Source of the DNA: Russula earlei
Lineage: Eukaryota > Basidiomycota > Agaricomycetes > Russulales > Russulaceae
Direction: 5' to 3'
Length of the DNA: 64,000 bases
NCBI GenBank assembly: GCA_025769875.1
Contig: JAGFNK010000195.1
Coordinates: 25,028 to 89,027 of the forward strand
Shown: one piece after another, positions 21,797-33,902 of the stretch
Layout of the letters: each line of letters starts with the position of its first letter
How positions within the stretch are numbered: position 1 is the stretch's first letter
Notes under the pieces: generated by a model
The model's input: the letters and a program-made list of their open reading frames with translations, nothing else
Database searches by the model: none
Told to the model about the DNA's origin: nothing
Made by a program: the position numbers and the translations under genes

Positions 21797-24700
21797 ATGA
21801 TGTCCTCAGCAAGTAATGTGGCCTCTCCTTCTAACTTCGAATCACTCTTCCAGGCTGCCTTGGCCAAGTACGCCAAAAAGACTGGCCAAGGTCTCGTCAA
21901 TCACCCACTCGCCGTTATGATCGATAGATGTGACTCCCCCGTGGCCCTCCTTGCCATATATGAGAAGCAAGCCCTGGCATTTGACGAATTCAGGAATGGT
22001 GATCCCAAGTTGATCAAGTGGCTTGCACCCGTCGTCAATGGCTTGCATGCTCTCACCACAAGTGCTGGCATCAGCGCGGGTGCTAGTCTTGTAAGTGCCG
22101 ACAAGTAATCTTTTCCCTCCTTCTGTCTACGCAGACCCCATCTCCCAGGCGTTCCCGCCCGCAAAGGCAATCTTTGCTGGAATTGGCGTCCTTCTCTCAG
22201 TACGTATCCACGTTCCCCCTCTAACCGACTTCGTTTTCGATATTAGGACGTGCTAGACCGCCAAGTACGTGAGGGAAAGCTACGATGTCCTTGTCGACGT
22301 CTTTGAGTGCATCGACAACTTCCTCAGACGTCTCATGATTTATACCGAGATCCCGCCCACTCCTGCGATGACCGAGATCGTTCTTAAAATCATGGTCGAG
22401 TTGCTGAATGTCCTCGCCCTCGCCACTAAACAGATTAACCAAGGGCGACTCAGTAGGTCCAGTCCTCGCAGGCCATGGCTCACAGCTCAACATCGAACAG
22501 AGAAATACGCAAGTAAGCTACTCAGAGGAGGAGACGTCGAGGCGGTGCTACAACGGCTGGACAGACTCACCCTAGAGGAGTCTCGGACGACCGTCGCACA
22601 GACCCTTGAAGTGATCTATGGCCTGGTCAATAATATGGAAGTAGTAATGGAGGGTGCATATGGTCTTTTGTCAAGGGGCGTTCATTCATCTACTGACCTT
22701 GTCGTTGTCAGACGGAAAGTCTTCGACAGACGATATACGACAGGCTTTGGGTGGGTTTTTCTGGCCTTCTGCATGCATGTCTGCTTGAGCTGTCTGTTCT
22801 CGCTAGTTTTGATGCAAGACATTCGCAACCAAAGTAAACAAGATGGAACGTCCGTGTTCTCACACGTTGGTCCTTCAGGACAGGTAGGCTGAAATTATAC
22901 TGCAGGTGACCGGTTACAAAAGGACTTTCGACGGTGGTTGTCTGCCTCCGATCCATGGACAAACCATAACATTGCCCGCAAAACCTATCATAATGGCACC
23001 GCTGCGTGGTTTATCGAGGGCAAAATCTTTCATGAATGGAAATCGGCGGGATCCCTTTTGTGGATCTATGGCCTACGTATGCGCATCTCATTCATGTCCT
23101 TTCCCCATTTTTCATAATTCTCGATATCTTAGCTGGGTCAGGAAAGAGTGTTCTTTGGTACGAGTTCTCCGCGACTCTTCTCGTCGGTATATTCATCCTA
23201 TCGACCAGCTCAACAATCATCGAAGACGTCCAGGACATGTGCCAAGCTGGATTAGAGACCCTTGCTTTCTTCTATTTTGATTTCCGGGATGCTACCAAGC
23301 AGGACAGCCGTAGCCTGCTCTCTTCTCTTCTCGTTCAACTCTGTCGTCAGTCTGATAAGTACTCTGAGATCCTTTCCAGCCTCCATTCGTCCCATGATCG
23401 GGGCAACTCGACAACCTAGCGAGCATGCGCTCATGGAGTGCCTGAAGACTATGCTTCAACTCGCAGGGCAAGGTGCACACTACATTATCGTTGATGCGCT
23501 CGATGAGTGCCCAAATTCTTTCGGGTACCCTGCACCACGAGAACAAGCACTCGTGATCATGCGAGATCTAATCGAGCTTCGCCTTCCAAACGTACATTTC
23601 TGCATCACGAGTCGTCCCGAGGTAGACATCCGAGACGTTCTTGAGACCTTGTCAATGCACAACGTCTCACTTCATGAGCAAAGCGGACAAAATCGGGACA
23701 TTGTCGATTACGTCAATCATGTTGTGTCCTCAGACCCCAAGATAATGAGGTGGCGAGGGGAAGACAAGGAAGTGGTCATCAAGATCTTGACGCAGAAAGC
23801 TGGTGGAATGTGAGCTGTAACCGCAGTATTTGTTTCATACAACTTACACCACCTCGAAGGTTCCGATGGGTCTATTGCCAGTTCGAAACCCTGCGTCGCT
23901 GCTTTCCGCCGAGCATCCGACGTGTCCTGGATGAATTGCCCAAGACTTTGGACGAAACATACGAACGGGCGTTGCTGAGCATTGATGAGGAGAAGCGGGA
24001 CTATGCCTATCGTCTATTCCAGTGCCTGGTCGTGTCCTTTCGACCGCTTCGTGTTGAAGAACTGGCGGAGCTTTTTACGATTCAGCCTAATGCAGAAACG
24101 TCTCTCATGTTCGATGCTGATTGGCGACCCGAGAATCCAGAAGAGTTTGTGCTCGCCGCTTGTTCTACTTTGGTCGCTGTGGTCAACATCGATGGTCACC
24201 GGATCGTACAGTTCTCACACTTCTCTGTGAGGGAATATTTGACCTCAGCTCGCATTTCAATTTCAGGTCACGCTCGCCACTTTCGCATTCTCCAGAAACA
24301 GGCCCATACACTTGTCGCTAGAGCATGCCTCAGCGTACTGCTTCAACTGGATGAACGCATCGACGACATCAAGATTCAGAATTTCCCCTTGGCTTCGTAT
24401 GCAGCGAAGCACTGGGTTGGTCATGCCCAATTTGAGACTGTATCCTCAGATATCCAAGAAGGGATGGAATATCTGTTTGATAGAGACGAACCCCACTTTG
24501 CCACCTGGATCTGGCTCTATGATGTAGACCGCCCTTCCAGGCCGCATATGTCCCGTACTCACCCAGAGCGTCCTGACGCAGTCCCACTGTATTATGCTGC
24601 GCTATGCGGATTCTTCGGCATTGCTAAGCAGCTCGTCGATGCTTGTCCACAGGATGTCAGTTCTCGGGGCGGGAGCCAAGTGACTCCGCTGCACGCGGCT

Positions 24701-25699
24701 TTGCATAAGGGACACCTGAATATTGCGCTGCTCCTACTGGAATGTGGCGCTGACGTGGAGTCTCGGGGCACCCTGCGTCAAACTCCGTTACACATAGCAT
24801 CGCACTATGGATATACTGGGGTCGTGCGGTCGCTAATTGCCTGCGGTGCAGATGTGAGCGCGGAGAAGGATGGCCGGGAGACGCCACTATATGTGGCATC
24901 GAGAAACGGAAGACTGGAGACAGCAAAGGTGCTATTGGAGCATGAAGCAGACGCGAATCACGGGAGCGATGTTGGCGGGACTCCGCTGCATGCCGCATCG
25001 GAAAACGGGCATGACCGCGTCGCTCGGCTCCTGCTTGATCACACCGCAAACGTCGACGCACAGGACGTCGAGCTGAAAACTCCGTTGCACCGAGCCTCGG
25101 CCGCCGGAAATGCGAGGGTCGCAATGGTCCTCCTCGAGCACCGAGCGAATGTGAACACGCGAGACCTGTGGGGACGGACGGCGCTGCACGAATGGACGAG
25201 ACACGGATGCGTGGAGCTCGTGCGCGCGCTGCTCGACTTGGAGGCCGACGCGAACGCTCGGGGAGGAGGGACCCGGTGGACCGACGGCCAGATGCGGACT
25301 CCGCTGCACGACGCGTCGCGATTGGGACATCTGGAGATCGCGCGCCTGTTGCTCGATCGGGGCGCGGACGTGAACGCACAGAGAACGGCGGGACGACGCC
25401 CGACGGAGGGCAAGGAAGGAACGGCGTTGCACGACGCGGCGCAGTCGGGACATGTCGAGGTCGCGCGCCTGCTGCTCGATCGGGGCGCGGACGTAAACGC
25501 GCGGGGCAGGACGCTCTCGACGGCGTTGCACCTCGCCGCGGAGGGTGGACACCGCCAGGTCGTGCGGCTTTTGCTAGAGAGGGGTGGAGAGCCGCAGGCG
25601 CGCGACCAAAAGGGCGAGAGGCCCTTCCAGGCGGCGTTGACGAAGGACCACCGCGAAGTCGCGCGGTTGTTGAGTGAGCACGTTCGGTCTGATGCATAG
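21797..25699 (+). CDS. NLR: Goodbye-like N-terminus, NACHT, ankyrin repeats
   Basis: A cytosolic STAND receptor of the kind linked to fungal self/non-self recognition. Exons: 21797-22094, 22135-22199, 22257-22653, 22712-22750, 22807-22833, 22906-23076, 23133-23157, 23209-23809, 23860-25699. Residues 1 to about 270 (FESLFQAALAKYAKKTG, AIFAGIGVLLS, VLQRLDRLT) match the fungal STAND N-terminal Goodbye type. NACHT follows with Walker A GLPGSGKS, half encoded by a 25-nt exon, then YIIVDALDECP (Walker B) and CITSRPE (sensor). About eleven 33-aa ankyrin units (TPLHxA...GADVxxR) fill the C-terminus. In the 23209-23809 exon the family frame shifts by 1 nt at the GGGG run 23400-23403. A 61-nt intron, 23359-23419 (GTACTC...CCTAG), would restore frame and drop about 20 residues, giving about 1,133 aa. 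So the gene may be intact or a near-intact pseudogene. Confidence 0.88.
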
Positions 25700-27689
25700 A
25701 TCTAGAGTCAGCCACCCCGCAGGTTTGCCCGTCACGTGAAGACTGTTTCCCATTTGTTTTATTATTGGATGAGATTCTGAGGCTGCGCACACGGGCTGGA
25801 TAGGACGACGAAAGACATTGGATTACGTGAAGAATGCAGCAACAGCCGGATTCCAGCCAAACGCCAACGCCGAATGTTGGTCTCGACAACGCACCGGGAC
25901 TGTGATGGTGTATGTGTATGTGGAACCGCTGACTGTATCGTCAAATAGAAGCAGTGGCCGCTGCAGAGAGAACACGGTAGTGGCCCACAACGTCGTTTGC
26001 ATTCTCTGTCGTTCTCATCCGAATCATCATGATAGCTGGACATCTGCGGTCAAACACAGCACTAGTAGGTGCCATCCCCTTGCAGACGTGAGGGGAGACA
26101 TACTTCTCCGAGTCGTCCCGGGGCTAGGGGAAACATGGGGTGCCATGCCTGAACCTTTTTTCCCGACGTCTGCAGCTGCGTGGATGTATACCTAGGCCTC
26201 TCTGACCCCTCCGATGGAGCGCCCCCTCCGACAGACAAGAAACGTCGAGAAAGTGTCTAGTGTGAGGGACAAGCGATCGAATAAGATCCGGCTAGCTTTT
26301 GGCGACTGGTGGGGTCAAATTCCACAGCTGAGATGGGTACAGCTTGCTAGGAACATGGCATAGTTAAATTGTCGCAAGTCTTCTCGCTTCCATGTTTGCT
26401 CGTGCGTCAGACGACCCTGGCATCGCCGCGTGGCTGATTCTGAGTGTGATCATGCTCTGACTGTTGCGATATGACCGACTCTGCCCCGGAGTTCACTGCA
26501 ATAGTCATACCCAAGTTAGTTATCCTTCCATGCGATCGGGCTTCGATACAAGTTCTCTACCTGTTGCATGGGAAGGACGATCGGTATATCTAACTTGAAT
26601 ATGACTATTTCCTACATTCTACAAACGTAGTGAACTCGCAACACTGACATGATCATCGGATGGTCATAAAGAATGGACATCACTGTGGACGTCGCGAGGC
26701 GTTGGAATGGCTTATTTGGATTGAGACTCGCGGAGGGTTCTAGGAGGGATCAGACCAAAAAAATAGTGGCCTCCGAATAGAAACATAAACTCTGCACTGT
26801 CCTCGCGCGGCATGACGCATCCGACGCCACCTTTACAACGACATGAGCATTGGCACTTTATGAACTCACAATCAGAACCAAAGCAGTACCTGCCGATCCC
26901 CGTAATTCATCCTCGTGAACGCCAGGCCGTTGTTAAGGATTGCCATGATGAGTTGGGCTCGATCAGAATAGTTGCGAGGATCGAAAGCTACTTTGGGACT
27001 CCGGCCACGTCGAGATACATGATTTCTTCTGTAATTTCCGTGAACCCAGCATTTAACACCCCACTTGGGCAGACGATGATCGGGGACTGACCGAAGCATT
27101 CCTTGCAATCCTTTGAAAGTCCATCAGTTGAAGGGCAAGGATCGGTAAACACCTTTCTCCAAGGAGTTCTGACATAGCGAGAGACAAAGATGACAAGGAC
27201 GGTGGCTGTCGTCCAGTTCCTGGCCTCCCAGATAGATTTCTTTGCACCGCTTGGCGGTCACGACACCAACCGCGGCATCGACCAACCAACACATCACCAA
27301 CTGCCGAGTTCCCGATGCCGACCAGCTCTCGAATCGCCGTCCCCTCTTCGATCACCAGCTTCGACAGCAGCAAGGCTGGTACTTGTAGCGCGCCAGGTTG
27401 GGCACGCGGAGTCCGTGGGGCTTGATCCGAGGGCGGGGACGGACAGGGAGGAACCGAGAGCAAGCGAGGGTCGCGCGCACTTGTTGGCTCTTGGTTTTTG
27501 CAGACAGAGGTAGGAGTCACAAAAGAGAATTGTTAGAAAGATGTCCAATTTGTGTCCAAAGAGTAGCTAAGAAGTTTATATACAGGTGGGAGGGATGATG
27601 AAAGAGGAATCTAGACCAAGTCAGATCAATACAAAGGATGAGGGCGAGGACAAGTCACATGATTTTCCCGGGCAGCGGGCTTACACACT
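25700..27689. other. Intergenic stretch, no confident gene
   Basis: Two kb after the NLR gene. Open frames such as 26812-27090 (+) and 27053-27520 (-) show no domain and no consistent splice pattern. The + strand is locally CpG-rich near 27300-27480. No repeats matching the rest of the window were noticed. Confidence 0.4.
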
Positions 27690-28150
27690 TACTGTACACC
27701 ACTGGGAACTCGGCAGTTCACTACCATCTCGGTGGTCACAAATGTCACGAAAGTAACATACATGTAACACCCATGCCGAATTAAAGTCTGCCCAGGATGA
27801 AATGTTATGTACAATGGCAATTCGATTAGGTGGGGACTAGGGAAAACAGGAGTAGCATCTAATTGAGTGGAATCTGGTCCCAATATTGAATCTGGAATGA
27901 TGGTGTAGTAGTACTGTATGGTGCAGTACTGTAAGAGTGTTGCAAAGGCAGCTGTGCAAATGGTTGTGCCAGTGAGGGTCCTATTGATGAGGCAAGGGAC
28001 AATAGTGATTATTACTACTACGTTGTCTCCCATAAAGTCCCACAAATTGTTGGTTGTTTTCCAACTCAGATGTGCAACAAGTTGCTCTTTGATCCATGTG
28101 GTGAGTTCAGATCCCATTGCGGTAGTCACTCAATGCTGCCTGTAGCCGCT

Positions 28151-28710
28151 GCTCATACTATCACCTATGGGGAACTCGCCATTCCACTACCATCTCACCG
28201 ATTTCATTTTCCCCTGTATCTGCTCAAACAACCCCATTTGAAACTTTGTAGTTATACTATTGAGTGCCATTAATGTCATTCTAGCAAAGAAAAATGGAGG
28301 TCCATTGAGTGGTTTTCGAGTAGTATTTTGGCTGGGGGTCACACCTGCATCACGCCTTCTGTCGTGGCGGAGTGTGGAGTTTGATTCCAGCTGGGTGATC
28401 ACCGTATGCTGACTGAGGAGTCTGGTCACCACTGCTGTTTTATCCTCTTAATGCCATGTTACAGGTGGTCCAATTGGCCAGCACAAGACCATACATATGA
28501 GCAGCGGCTACAGGCAGCTATAACAATGATATATATTGATCTTTTACTTTTACTCGTGCAGCACTGGCCCATGATGTGAGCACCGCGTTCCATACATAGC
28601 AAGTCCTGGGGGCGGACTTTAATTTGGCATGTGTTACATGTCCGTTACTTTCGTGACATTTGTGACTGGCGAGATGGTAGTGGAATGGCGAGTTCCCCAT
28701 AGGTGATAGT
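28151..28710. repeat. Inner inverted-repeat element
   Basis: The left end ATACTATCACCTATGGGGAA and GAACTCGCCATTCCACTACC are repeated inverted at the right end (about 28660-28710). The ends resemble those of the outer element (GGGAACTCG...TTC.CTACCATCTC), so both belong to one family. Between them, 28440-28510 holds a segment shared with the right flank (CAGCACAAGACCATACATA), a sign of local rearrangement. Confidence 0.6.
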
Positions 28711-28850
28711 ATGTATGGTCTTGTGCTGGCCAACTGGACCGCCTGTAACATGGCATTGAGAGAGTACCCAGATCCTTGGAGGCCTCTGAGTCAGCATACT
28801 GTTGGTGATGTGATCACCCAGCTGGAATCAAACTCTGCCCTCTGCCATGA

Positions 28851-29258
28851 CACAATGGGCAGGAAGGGATAAGTTGACTCTGCTTATAGTCAACTCAGTG
28901 GATAATAAAAGTAAAATATTTCAAGTGCTGAGTAGGCTCTGTTGTGGCCACAAATTATATTACATAAGTAATGACCTTAGTTGAGCACGAAAAAATGTGA
29001 CAAAAAAGGTTAAATATGGAGAGTCTACTCATTCCGGCACAACTTTTACCCAGGCTAGGGTAAAAGTTGTGCCAGAATGAGTAGACTCTCCATATTTAAC
29101 CTTTTTTGTCACATTTTTCGTGCCCAACTAAGGTCATTACTTATGTAATATAATTTGTGGCCACAACAGAGCCTACTCAGCACTTGAAATATTTTACTTT
29201 TATTGTCCACTGAGTTGACTATAAGCAGACTTGACTTATCCCTTCCTGCCCATCGTGT
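28851..29258. repeat. Foldback element, second copy
   Basis: Same structure and nearly the same sequence as 4061-4468: two arms of about 190 bp running from GGGCAGGAAGGGATAAG to CTTATCCCTTCCTGCCC with CCCAGGCTAGGG at the centre. Paired differences from the first copy occur in both arms (for example AAATATGG with CCATATTT), showing that arm identity is maintained within each copy. It has no coding sequence and sits inside the inverted-repeat nest. Confidence 0.87.
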
Positions 29259-29477
29259 GACAGCGATGTGATGCAGGTGTGATGCAGGTGTGACCCTCAG
29301 GCCAAAACATTAATCGAGAACCACTCAATGGACTGCAATTTTTCTTTGCTAGAATGACATTAATGGTACTCAATAGTATAACTACAAAGTTTTGAATAGA
29401 GTTGTTTGAGCAGATACAGGGAAAAATGAAATCGCCGAGATGGTAGTGAACTGCCGAGTTCCCAGTGGTGTACAGTA

Positions 29478-30114
29478 TGGTACAGCGTCGATGTCCGACT
29501 CCCAACCTGATCTCCCGTGTCCTCCTCCTCGCCCCTGGTTTGACTCACCCCCACGTCGGACCATGCAAGTCTTCCGACCACATCGCATATTTCACCCATT
29601 TGGACCAGTCCCACACTGCCGTCCCCCAGAGCTGGCTCTTTCCAATGCCCCACCGTCATCGTGCATCCTTACCTTAGACATGGGGACGACTTCACGCCTC
29701 ATAAAGCTACTAGGCGCAAGCATCACAGACCCGACACTGACAAAGATGGAGATGAAGACATGGCAGGCGTGAATGTTGACCTGAACGTACCTCAGTCGAA
29801 TACCAATCGACTATGAGTGCTTTACCATTTTGTACCGCAACCTTTCATGCCTTGATTTTCCTTGCCTGCCGTTACATCTTCATGTTGCCTCTTGGAAATT
29901 CCTTTATCAACCGAACAACAATTCGCATCCACTTTCATTCAAACCTGGCTTCTTGCGCTCCTCCTAACCCCAGCTCCATGCTTCCGTGGCTTGCCTCTTC
30001 CATATCCTCGCTGCCAACTCAGTCCTGGAGCGTGTACCTATTGCAAACACCTCAAGGTGTGTTCTCTCTCCCCCCACTGATGTGACTGAACGGCGCTGAC
30101 GTGCCGCTTCCCCT
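29478..30114. other. No confident gene
   Basis: Short + strand frames (29550-29772 and 29813-30085) look partly coding but share no recognised domain, and no splice sites join them convincingly. The stretch lies between the inverted-repeat nest and a solo LTR. Confidence 0.4.
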
Positions 30115-30499
30115 TGTTGAACCGGAACCCGAACGGATCAAAGAAGGCAAAGACCTTCATACAAGGTTCAAGATCCGCTCATAGATGTTACGTGTTAGAC
30201 AGAACTTTAGTATATGCGCTTATGGCAATAGGGTTACACATAGTACGCTATCTATCACAAGATGCAGCCTTATGCTGCGTCTAGAACATTTCCTCATCAC
30301 GCGTCACTTAATGCGCGATATAGTGGACACCTGTAGTCACCTCTTTAGGACTTAGGAACAGCCCTGGGTCATAGAGGTATAAATACCATACTTGTAGACA
30401 AGTATACATATCGCTCTACACCCCAATATCACTTGAGCATTAGCACAACCTCTAAGGTGGGTTGCTTGGCCTGTTAGCTGCGCTCTATGCTGCGCAACA
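30115..30499 (-). mobile_element. Solo LTR, reverse copy of 3318-3703
   Basis: A 385-bp sequence, the reverse complement of the solo LTR at 3318-3703, starting TGTTGAACC and ending TGCGCAACA. It is flanked by CCCCT on both sides (30110-30114 and 30500-30504), a perfect 5-bp target duplication different from that of the other copy, so the two are independent insertions. The few dozen differences from the first copy include both C-T type changes and small indels. No internal sequence remains. Confidence 0.92.
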
Positions 30500-31204
30500 C
30501 CCCTCCGAACACCAACACGTCGATCCTGTGTGTGTGTCAGATGAAATGCTATTTCCTCCTGGGGAGGACATTGTGCAATTGTGACAGATCTGGAAAGTAA
30601 AACTGTATTGTCCAAGGCCGAAAGCCCAGGAGTGCCCCAAAGTGAGTCCTCTCCTGCCTGACCCACCCAATGTCGTGCACTGTCATATGCTTTAAAAAAT
30701 CTGTCTACCTTTCCCCCTTTCCATTGCCCCTTCTCCCAAAATGCTGAACTCTGCCCATTCCACCACTCCCTTGTTTTCTGTTTCCTCCTCCGATGACTCG
30801 TTAGTAAATGCGAATATCTTGCACAGATAAAACAAAGGGACGAGTTTATTGATTCCCTTGTAAAGCAGGTATGTCTCCTCTCCAACATCCTAAAGATTTC
30901 TCCGACCTCGTCACATCAGCTCCACAACCCATCAAGGCATACCGCAATGCAACATCTTCAAATGATCAACACCACAGATTGTGATCACGTGCTCGACCGC
31001 TACAGTCCTCCATTTGATGAGATGAGATCAACTGCCCGCTCTGCCCCCGCCGCGAATCCATTTCACATCGACACCCGTGCCGTAAAAGTCACGGGCCAAT
31101 CGGACGAATCCGACGAAGATCCAGCGTCCCAGGAGCGCGCTCAACAACGCCCTCCCTCGTTAGGCTCGGAAGATGTACCAGTGTCGCCCAACAACCCTCA
31201 TAGC
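30500..31204. other. Possible 5' part of decayed transcription factor gene
   Basis: Coding-like pieces on the + strand at 30880-30960 (KDFSDLVTSAPQPIKAY) and 30947-31216 precede the recognisable transcription factor remnant. No Zn2Cys6 cluster (six cysteines) could be found, so the DNA-binding domain is missing or unrecognisable. Confidence 0.3.
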
Positions 31205-33902
31205 ATCAGACATTGATCCATATCCAGGCGATGCTGTTCCCATCGGGCTCCTTCCAAAGCTTGCGATCAGTACATCCCACAGGTACTGCACTGGAAAAGA
31301 CCCGTAAGGAAAATGCCGCAGCAGCGGACGACAACGAAGTGGTACGAGAATATCCTTGTCTGCATAGAACGTTCTCTGGATTGATGTGTTGCTTCTCGTT
31401 CTTTCGTATCGTTGATAGGGTGTCGCCAACAAGTCGTATTTCATGCCAGGCCCGTCTATGGATCTCGGTCTGCGCAAGTCATTAATCGGCAAGACGGGTC
31501 CACCGGACATTTTGGTGCATAGGCTGGGACGCCTGATGATATGGAGAAATTGTTCGAAATGTGAGTCCAGTGTATTCACGCTGACCTCGCATCGGCCAAC
31601 TTCTATACCCGGATTAATATTTGTGTGTAGGAACTCTCATTAATTTCTGGAATCGCAGCCGTTCATCTCACTGCATGAGCCCAAATAAAATTACACACGC
31701 CCGGTGTCCATTCTTGGTCACTGTTGGTTCGTCACAATCCCCCTCCTCCAGCAACGTTCATGTGTTCATCTGCGTATTCCTCACATAGTCTGTGTTATCT
31801 CATTACGCTACTCGGAAAAGCGCGAAGTGTACCCGATCGCCATGCTCTTTGCCAAGACAGCCGCGGCCAATGCACTGATTGATGGATGGAAACCTGTCGA
31901 GCTGTGCAAAGCATCTATGCTGTGCCCGCCCGCTGGTGGGAAGAAGATCGTAGTTGGTTGTACACCAGTCTTGCCATTCGGTGTGTGGATCTTCCTCGAG
32001 ACGAAGCATGTCATGGCCCACGCTGACTTGGACTCTGTGGCGCTAGAACTGCGACAGATCTGAATCTACATATCCTGCCTCCGAAGAAGCCGACTATGGA
32101 GCAGCAGGAGCTGGAGATGTTGAACCGCACCCGGATTTGGATAATCTGTTTTAACATCGACAAATCAACCGCTATGCAGTTTGGCAAGTCATCGATGTTG
32201 AAAGGGGACTTGTGGGTTTTTTCTTCTCGTCGACTTTCTCCCTCCCTAGCTCGCTAATGATCGGTATCAGCATCGCGCGTAAATCTCTCGAATGGTACAA
32301 GTCTTTTCCGAACAACTACCTCGTGCGTTGCGTTATCCGCTCCTCCCCATCTTCCCCTCCGCTTGCATTTGTAAACTTGGCTGACTTGTCCGCGCTTATC
32401 AGTATGATCTGCACATCATCGCTTACCGTCGCTGTTCCGGATTGTCAACAAATTCCACCAAAGAATGTTCTCGGATCCCACCGTACCCAATAGCTTCGAA
32501 CGGGACTTGGACCACACCGGTGCGTTTCACCATCGTTTCGGCCATCTCGGACTCGTCTGACGTCGCCCTCGTGGCCCTCGATCTTCTTACGTTACAGACG
32601 CCGCCTGCGAGTTCCGCGTCAAGCTTCTTTCATTGTATGTCTCTCTGGCGTTTGTTTTGCCAGATTCACCGGCTTACCTGTGTCTCTTTCGCATTACAGC
32701 TACACCAATTACGCGAGGCTCGTCACGTTCTCTGTCGGGTTCCAAAATTGCGTTCCAACTGGGTCTTGAAGCCGATGACAAGGTCTTCTTCACAAGGGTG
32801 AGAGATTCCACACCATTGTGCAGTGTCGGCCAAAATTAATATGAAACCGGTATTCTTCAAGAGCCTGGAGAGCGCCAAGACCGTCGTCATGGTTCTAGTC
32901 GATTCCTTGGTCCCGACAGGTTACGTACGTTTTGCACCAGATGGTGCGTGAAACATTGGGCCACGTCCCACTGAGCAAGCCTAACGTTATTTCGTATTTG
33001 CCGCGTTCGCCTCGGCGTTCATACCCAAGGTACCCCGTCCCGCCTTCTATCGCCCCGTGGTCTTGGTCGGAGTTTCTGACTTGCATCTGCTGTAGCTTCT
33101 ACGCCCAGAATACTCAAGGTTTACCACCCCGGGGCTTGAAACAGAGGTCTACCACGTTATCGAACGCCTCATTGCCACGATCGGGTCCCCCCGAATTGCA
33201 ATTGATGAGCGCCACACACCAAAGTTGTACTCGCGCTTCCTGGCAAGCTTACTGGCGAAACGTAAACGCGACGGCATGGCCCAAGGACGTATACCTCAAC
33301 AGGGACCACCACCACAGCAGATGCAGACCGGATCGAGTACGCCAAGGTACCAGCAACCACCACAACCTCAACCAACACAGCAACAGCAACAATGACAGCA
33401 GCAGCAACTGGCCCCCCCGCCGCAGAACACAATCTCGTCGTCACTCTCGTCAGGTGTCAGCAGCAACGCGGGCGCCCCGGATTTGCATCAGTCCGTGCCA
33501 CAGAATAGCGGGGCGACGGCTCCGTCCAATTTCACGAATGCAGTTTCTACGGAAGGACCAGGAAACTACGTCCTGGAACAACCGCCAGATTTCATGTTCG
33601 GTGTCGCAGGCCAACCTGGTGAACTGATGGACTTCACGTTTGACACGATCACCACACCTGGGAACGATGACTTGCTCGCGACTATGCAAGCAATCCAAAA
33701 CCCGACCTGGTGGCAGAATATGATGATGCCAGGGTCAGCAGACACTTGTCTTTACATCCTCTCGACAAGACTTGGGTTGACATCTAACACTCGCAGGTTC
33801 TTTTGGCCGGCAGAAGAGGTGATTCAAGATGACACAAACACGATCGGAAATGGCATGAATACCTATCAGAACTTGCAACAACCTGCAGAAAGACTTTGCG
33901 GC
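31205..33902 (+). pseudogene. Decayed Zn2Cys6-class transcription factor gene
   Basis: The fungal-specific transcription factor domain can be followed in order, but in changing frames. Pieces: PYPGDAVPIGLLPKLA (31217), FMPGPSMDLGLRKSLIGKTG (31440), ARCPFLVTV (31699), EVYPIAMLFAKTAAANALI (31824), VPARWWEEDRSWLYTSLAIR, a 66-nt intron, ATDLNLHILPPKKP, MLNRTRIWIICFNIDKSTA (32122), NYARLVTFSVGF (32704), VMVLVDSLVPTGYVRFAPDG (32888), FVFAAFASAF (33000), LLRPEYSRF (33096) and IAIDERHTPKLYSRFLA (33196). A glutamine-rich tail follows with an in-frame TGA at 33393-33395, then MDFTFDTITTPG. At least three frame breaks and two in-frame stops argue for loss of function. Intron positions are mostly kept, so decay is recent or moderate. 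In the family this domain follows an N-terminal zinc cluster, not found here. Confidence 0.77.

Larger units (their letters stand above)
27690..29477. mobile_element. Nest of inverted repeats, terminal pair 1.79 kb apart
   Basis: The left end TACTGTACACCACTGGG and the following GAACTCGGCAGTTCACTACC return as an exact inverted copy at the right end, giving terminal inverted repeats of at least 40 bp. Inside are further inverted pairs: 27716-27800 against about 28600-28690, and about 28166-28330 against 29300-29440. A second pair at 28151-28710 and a foldback element at 28851-29258 also lie inside. No transposase is recognised. A target duplication could not be fixed. Successive insertions of related non-autonomous elements into one another would explain it. 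Confidence 0.65.

Noticed and set aside
22091..22134. First intron of the ankyrin NLR using GTAAGT at 22091
   Set aside because: It puts exon 2 in the wrong phase; the donor at 22095 keeps the conserved FPPAKAIFAGIGVLL segment in frame.
24657..25889. A 410-codon open frame on the minus strand opposite the ankyrin repeats
   Set aside because: It is Arg/Pro/Ala-rich and mirrors the GC-rich third positions of the real ankyrin coding strand; no domain of its own.
27053..27520. A 155-codon minus-strand frame downstream of the NLR gene
   Set aside because: No recognisable domain, overlapping open frames on the other strand, and CpG-rich composition that favours chance frames.
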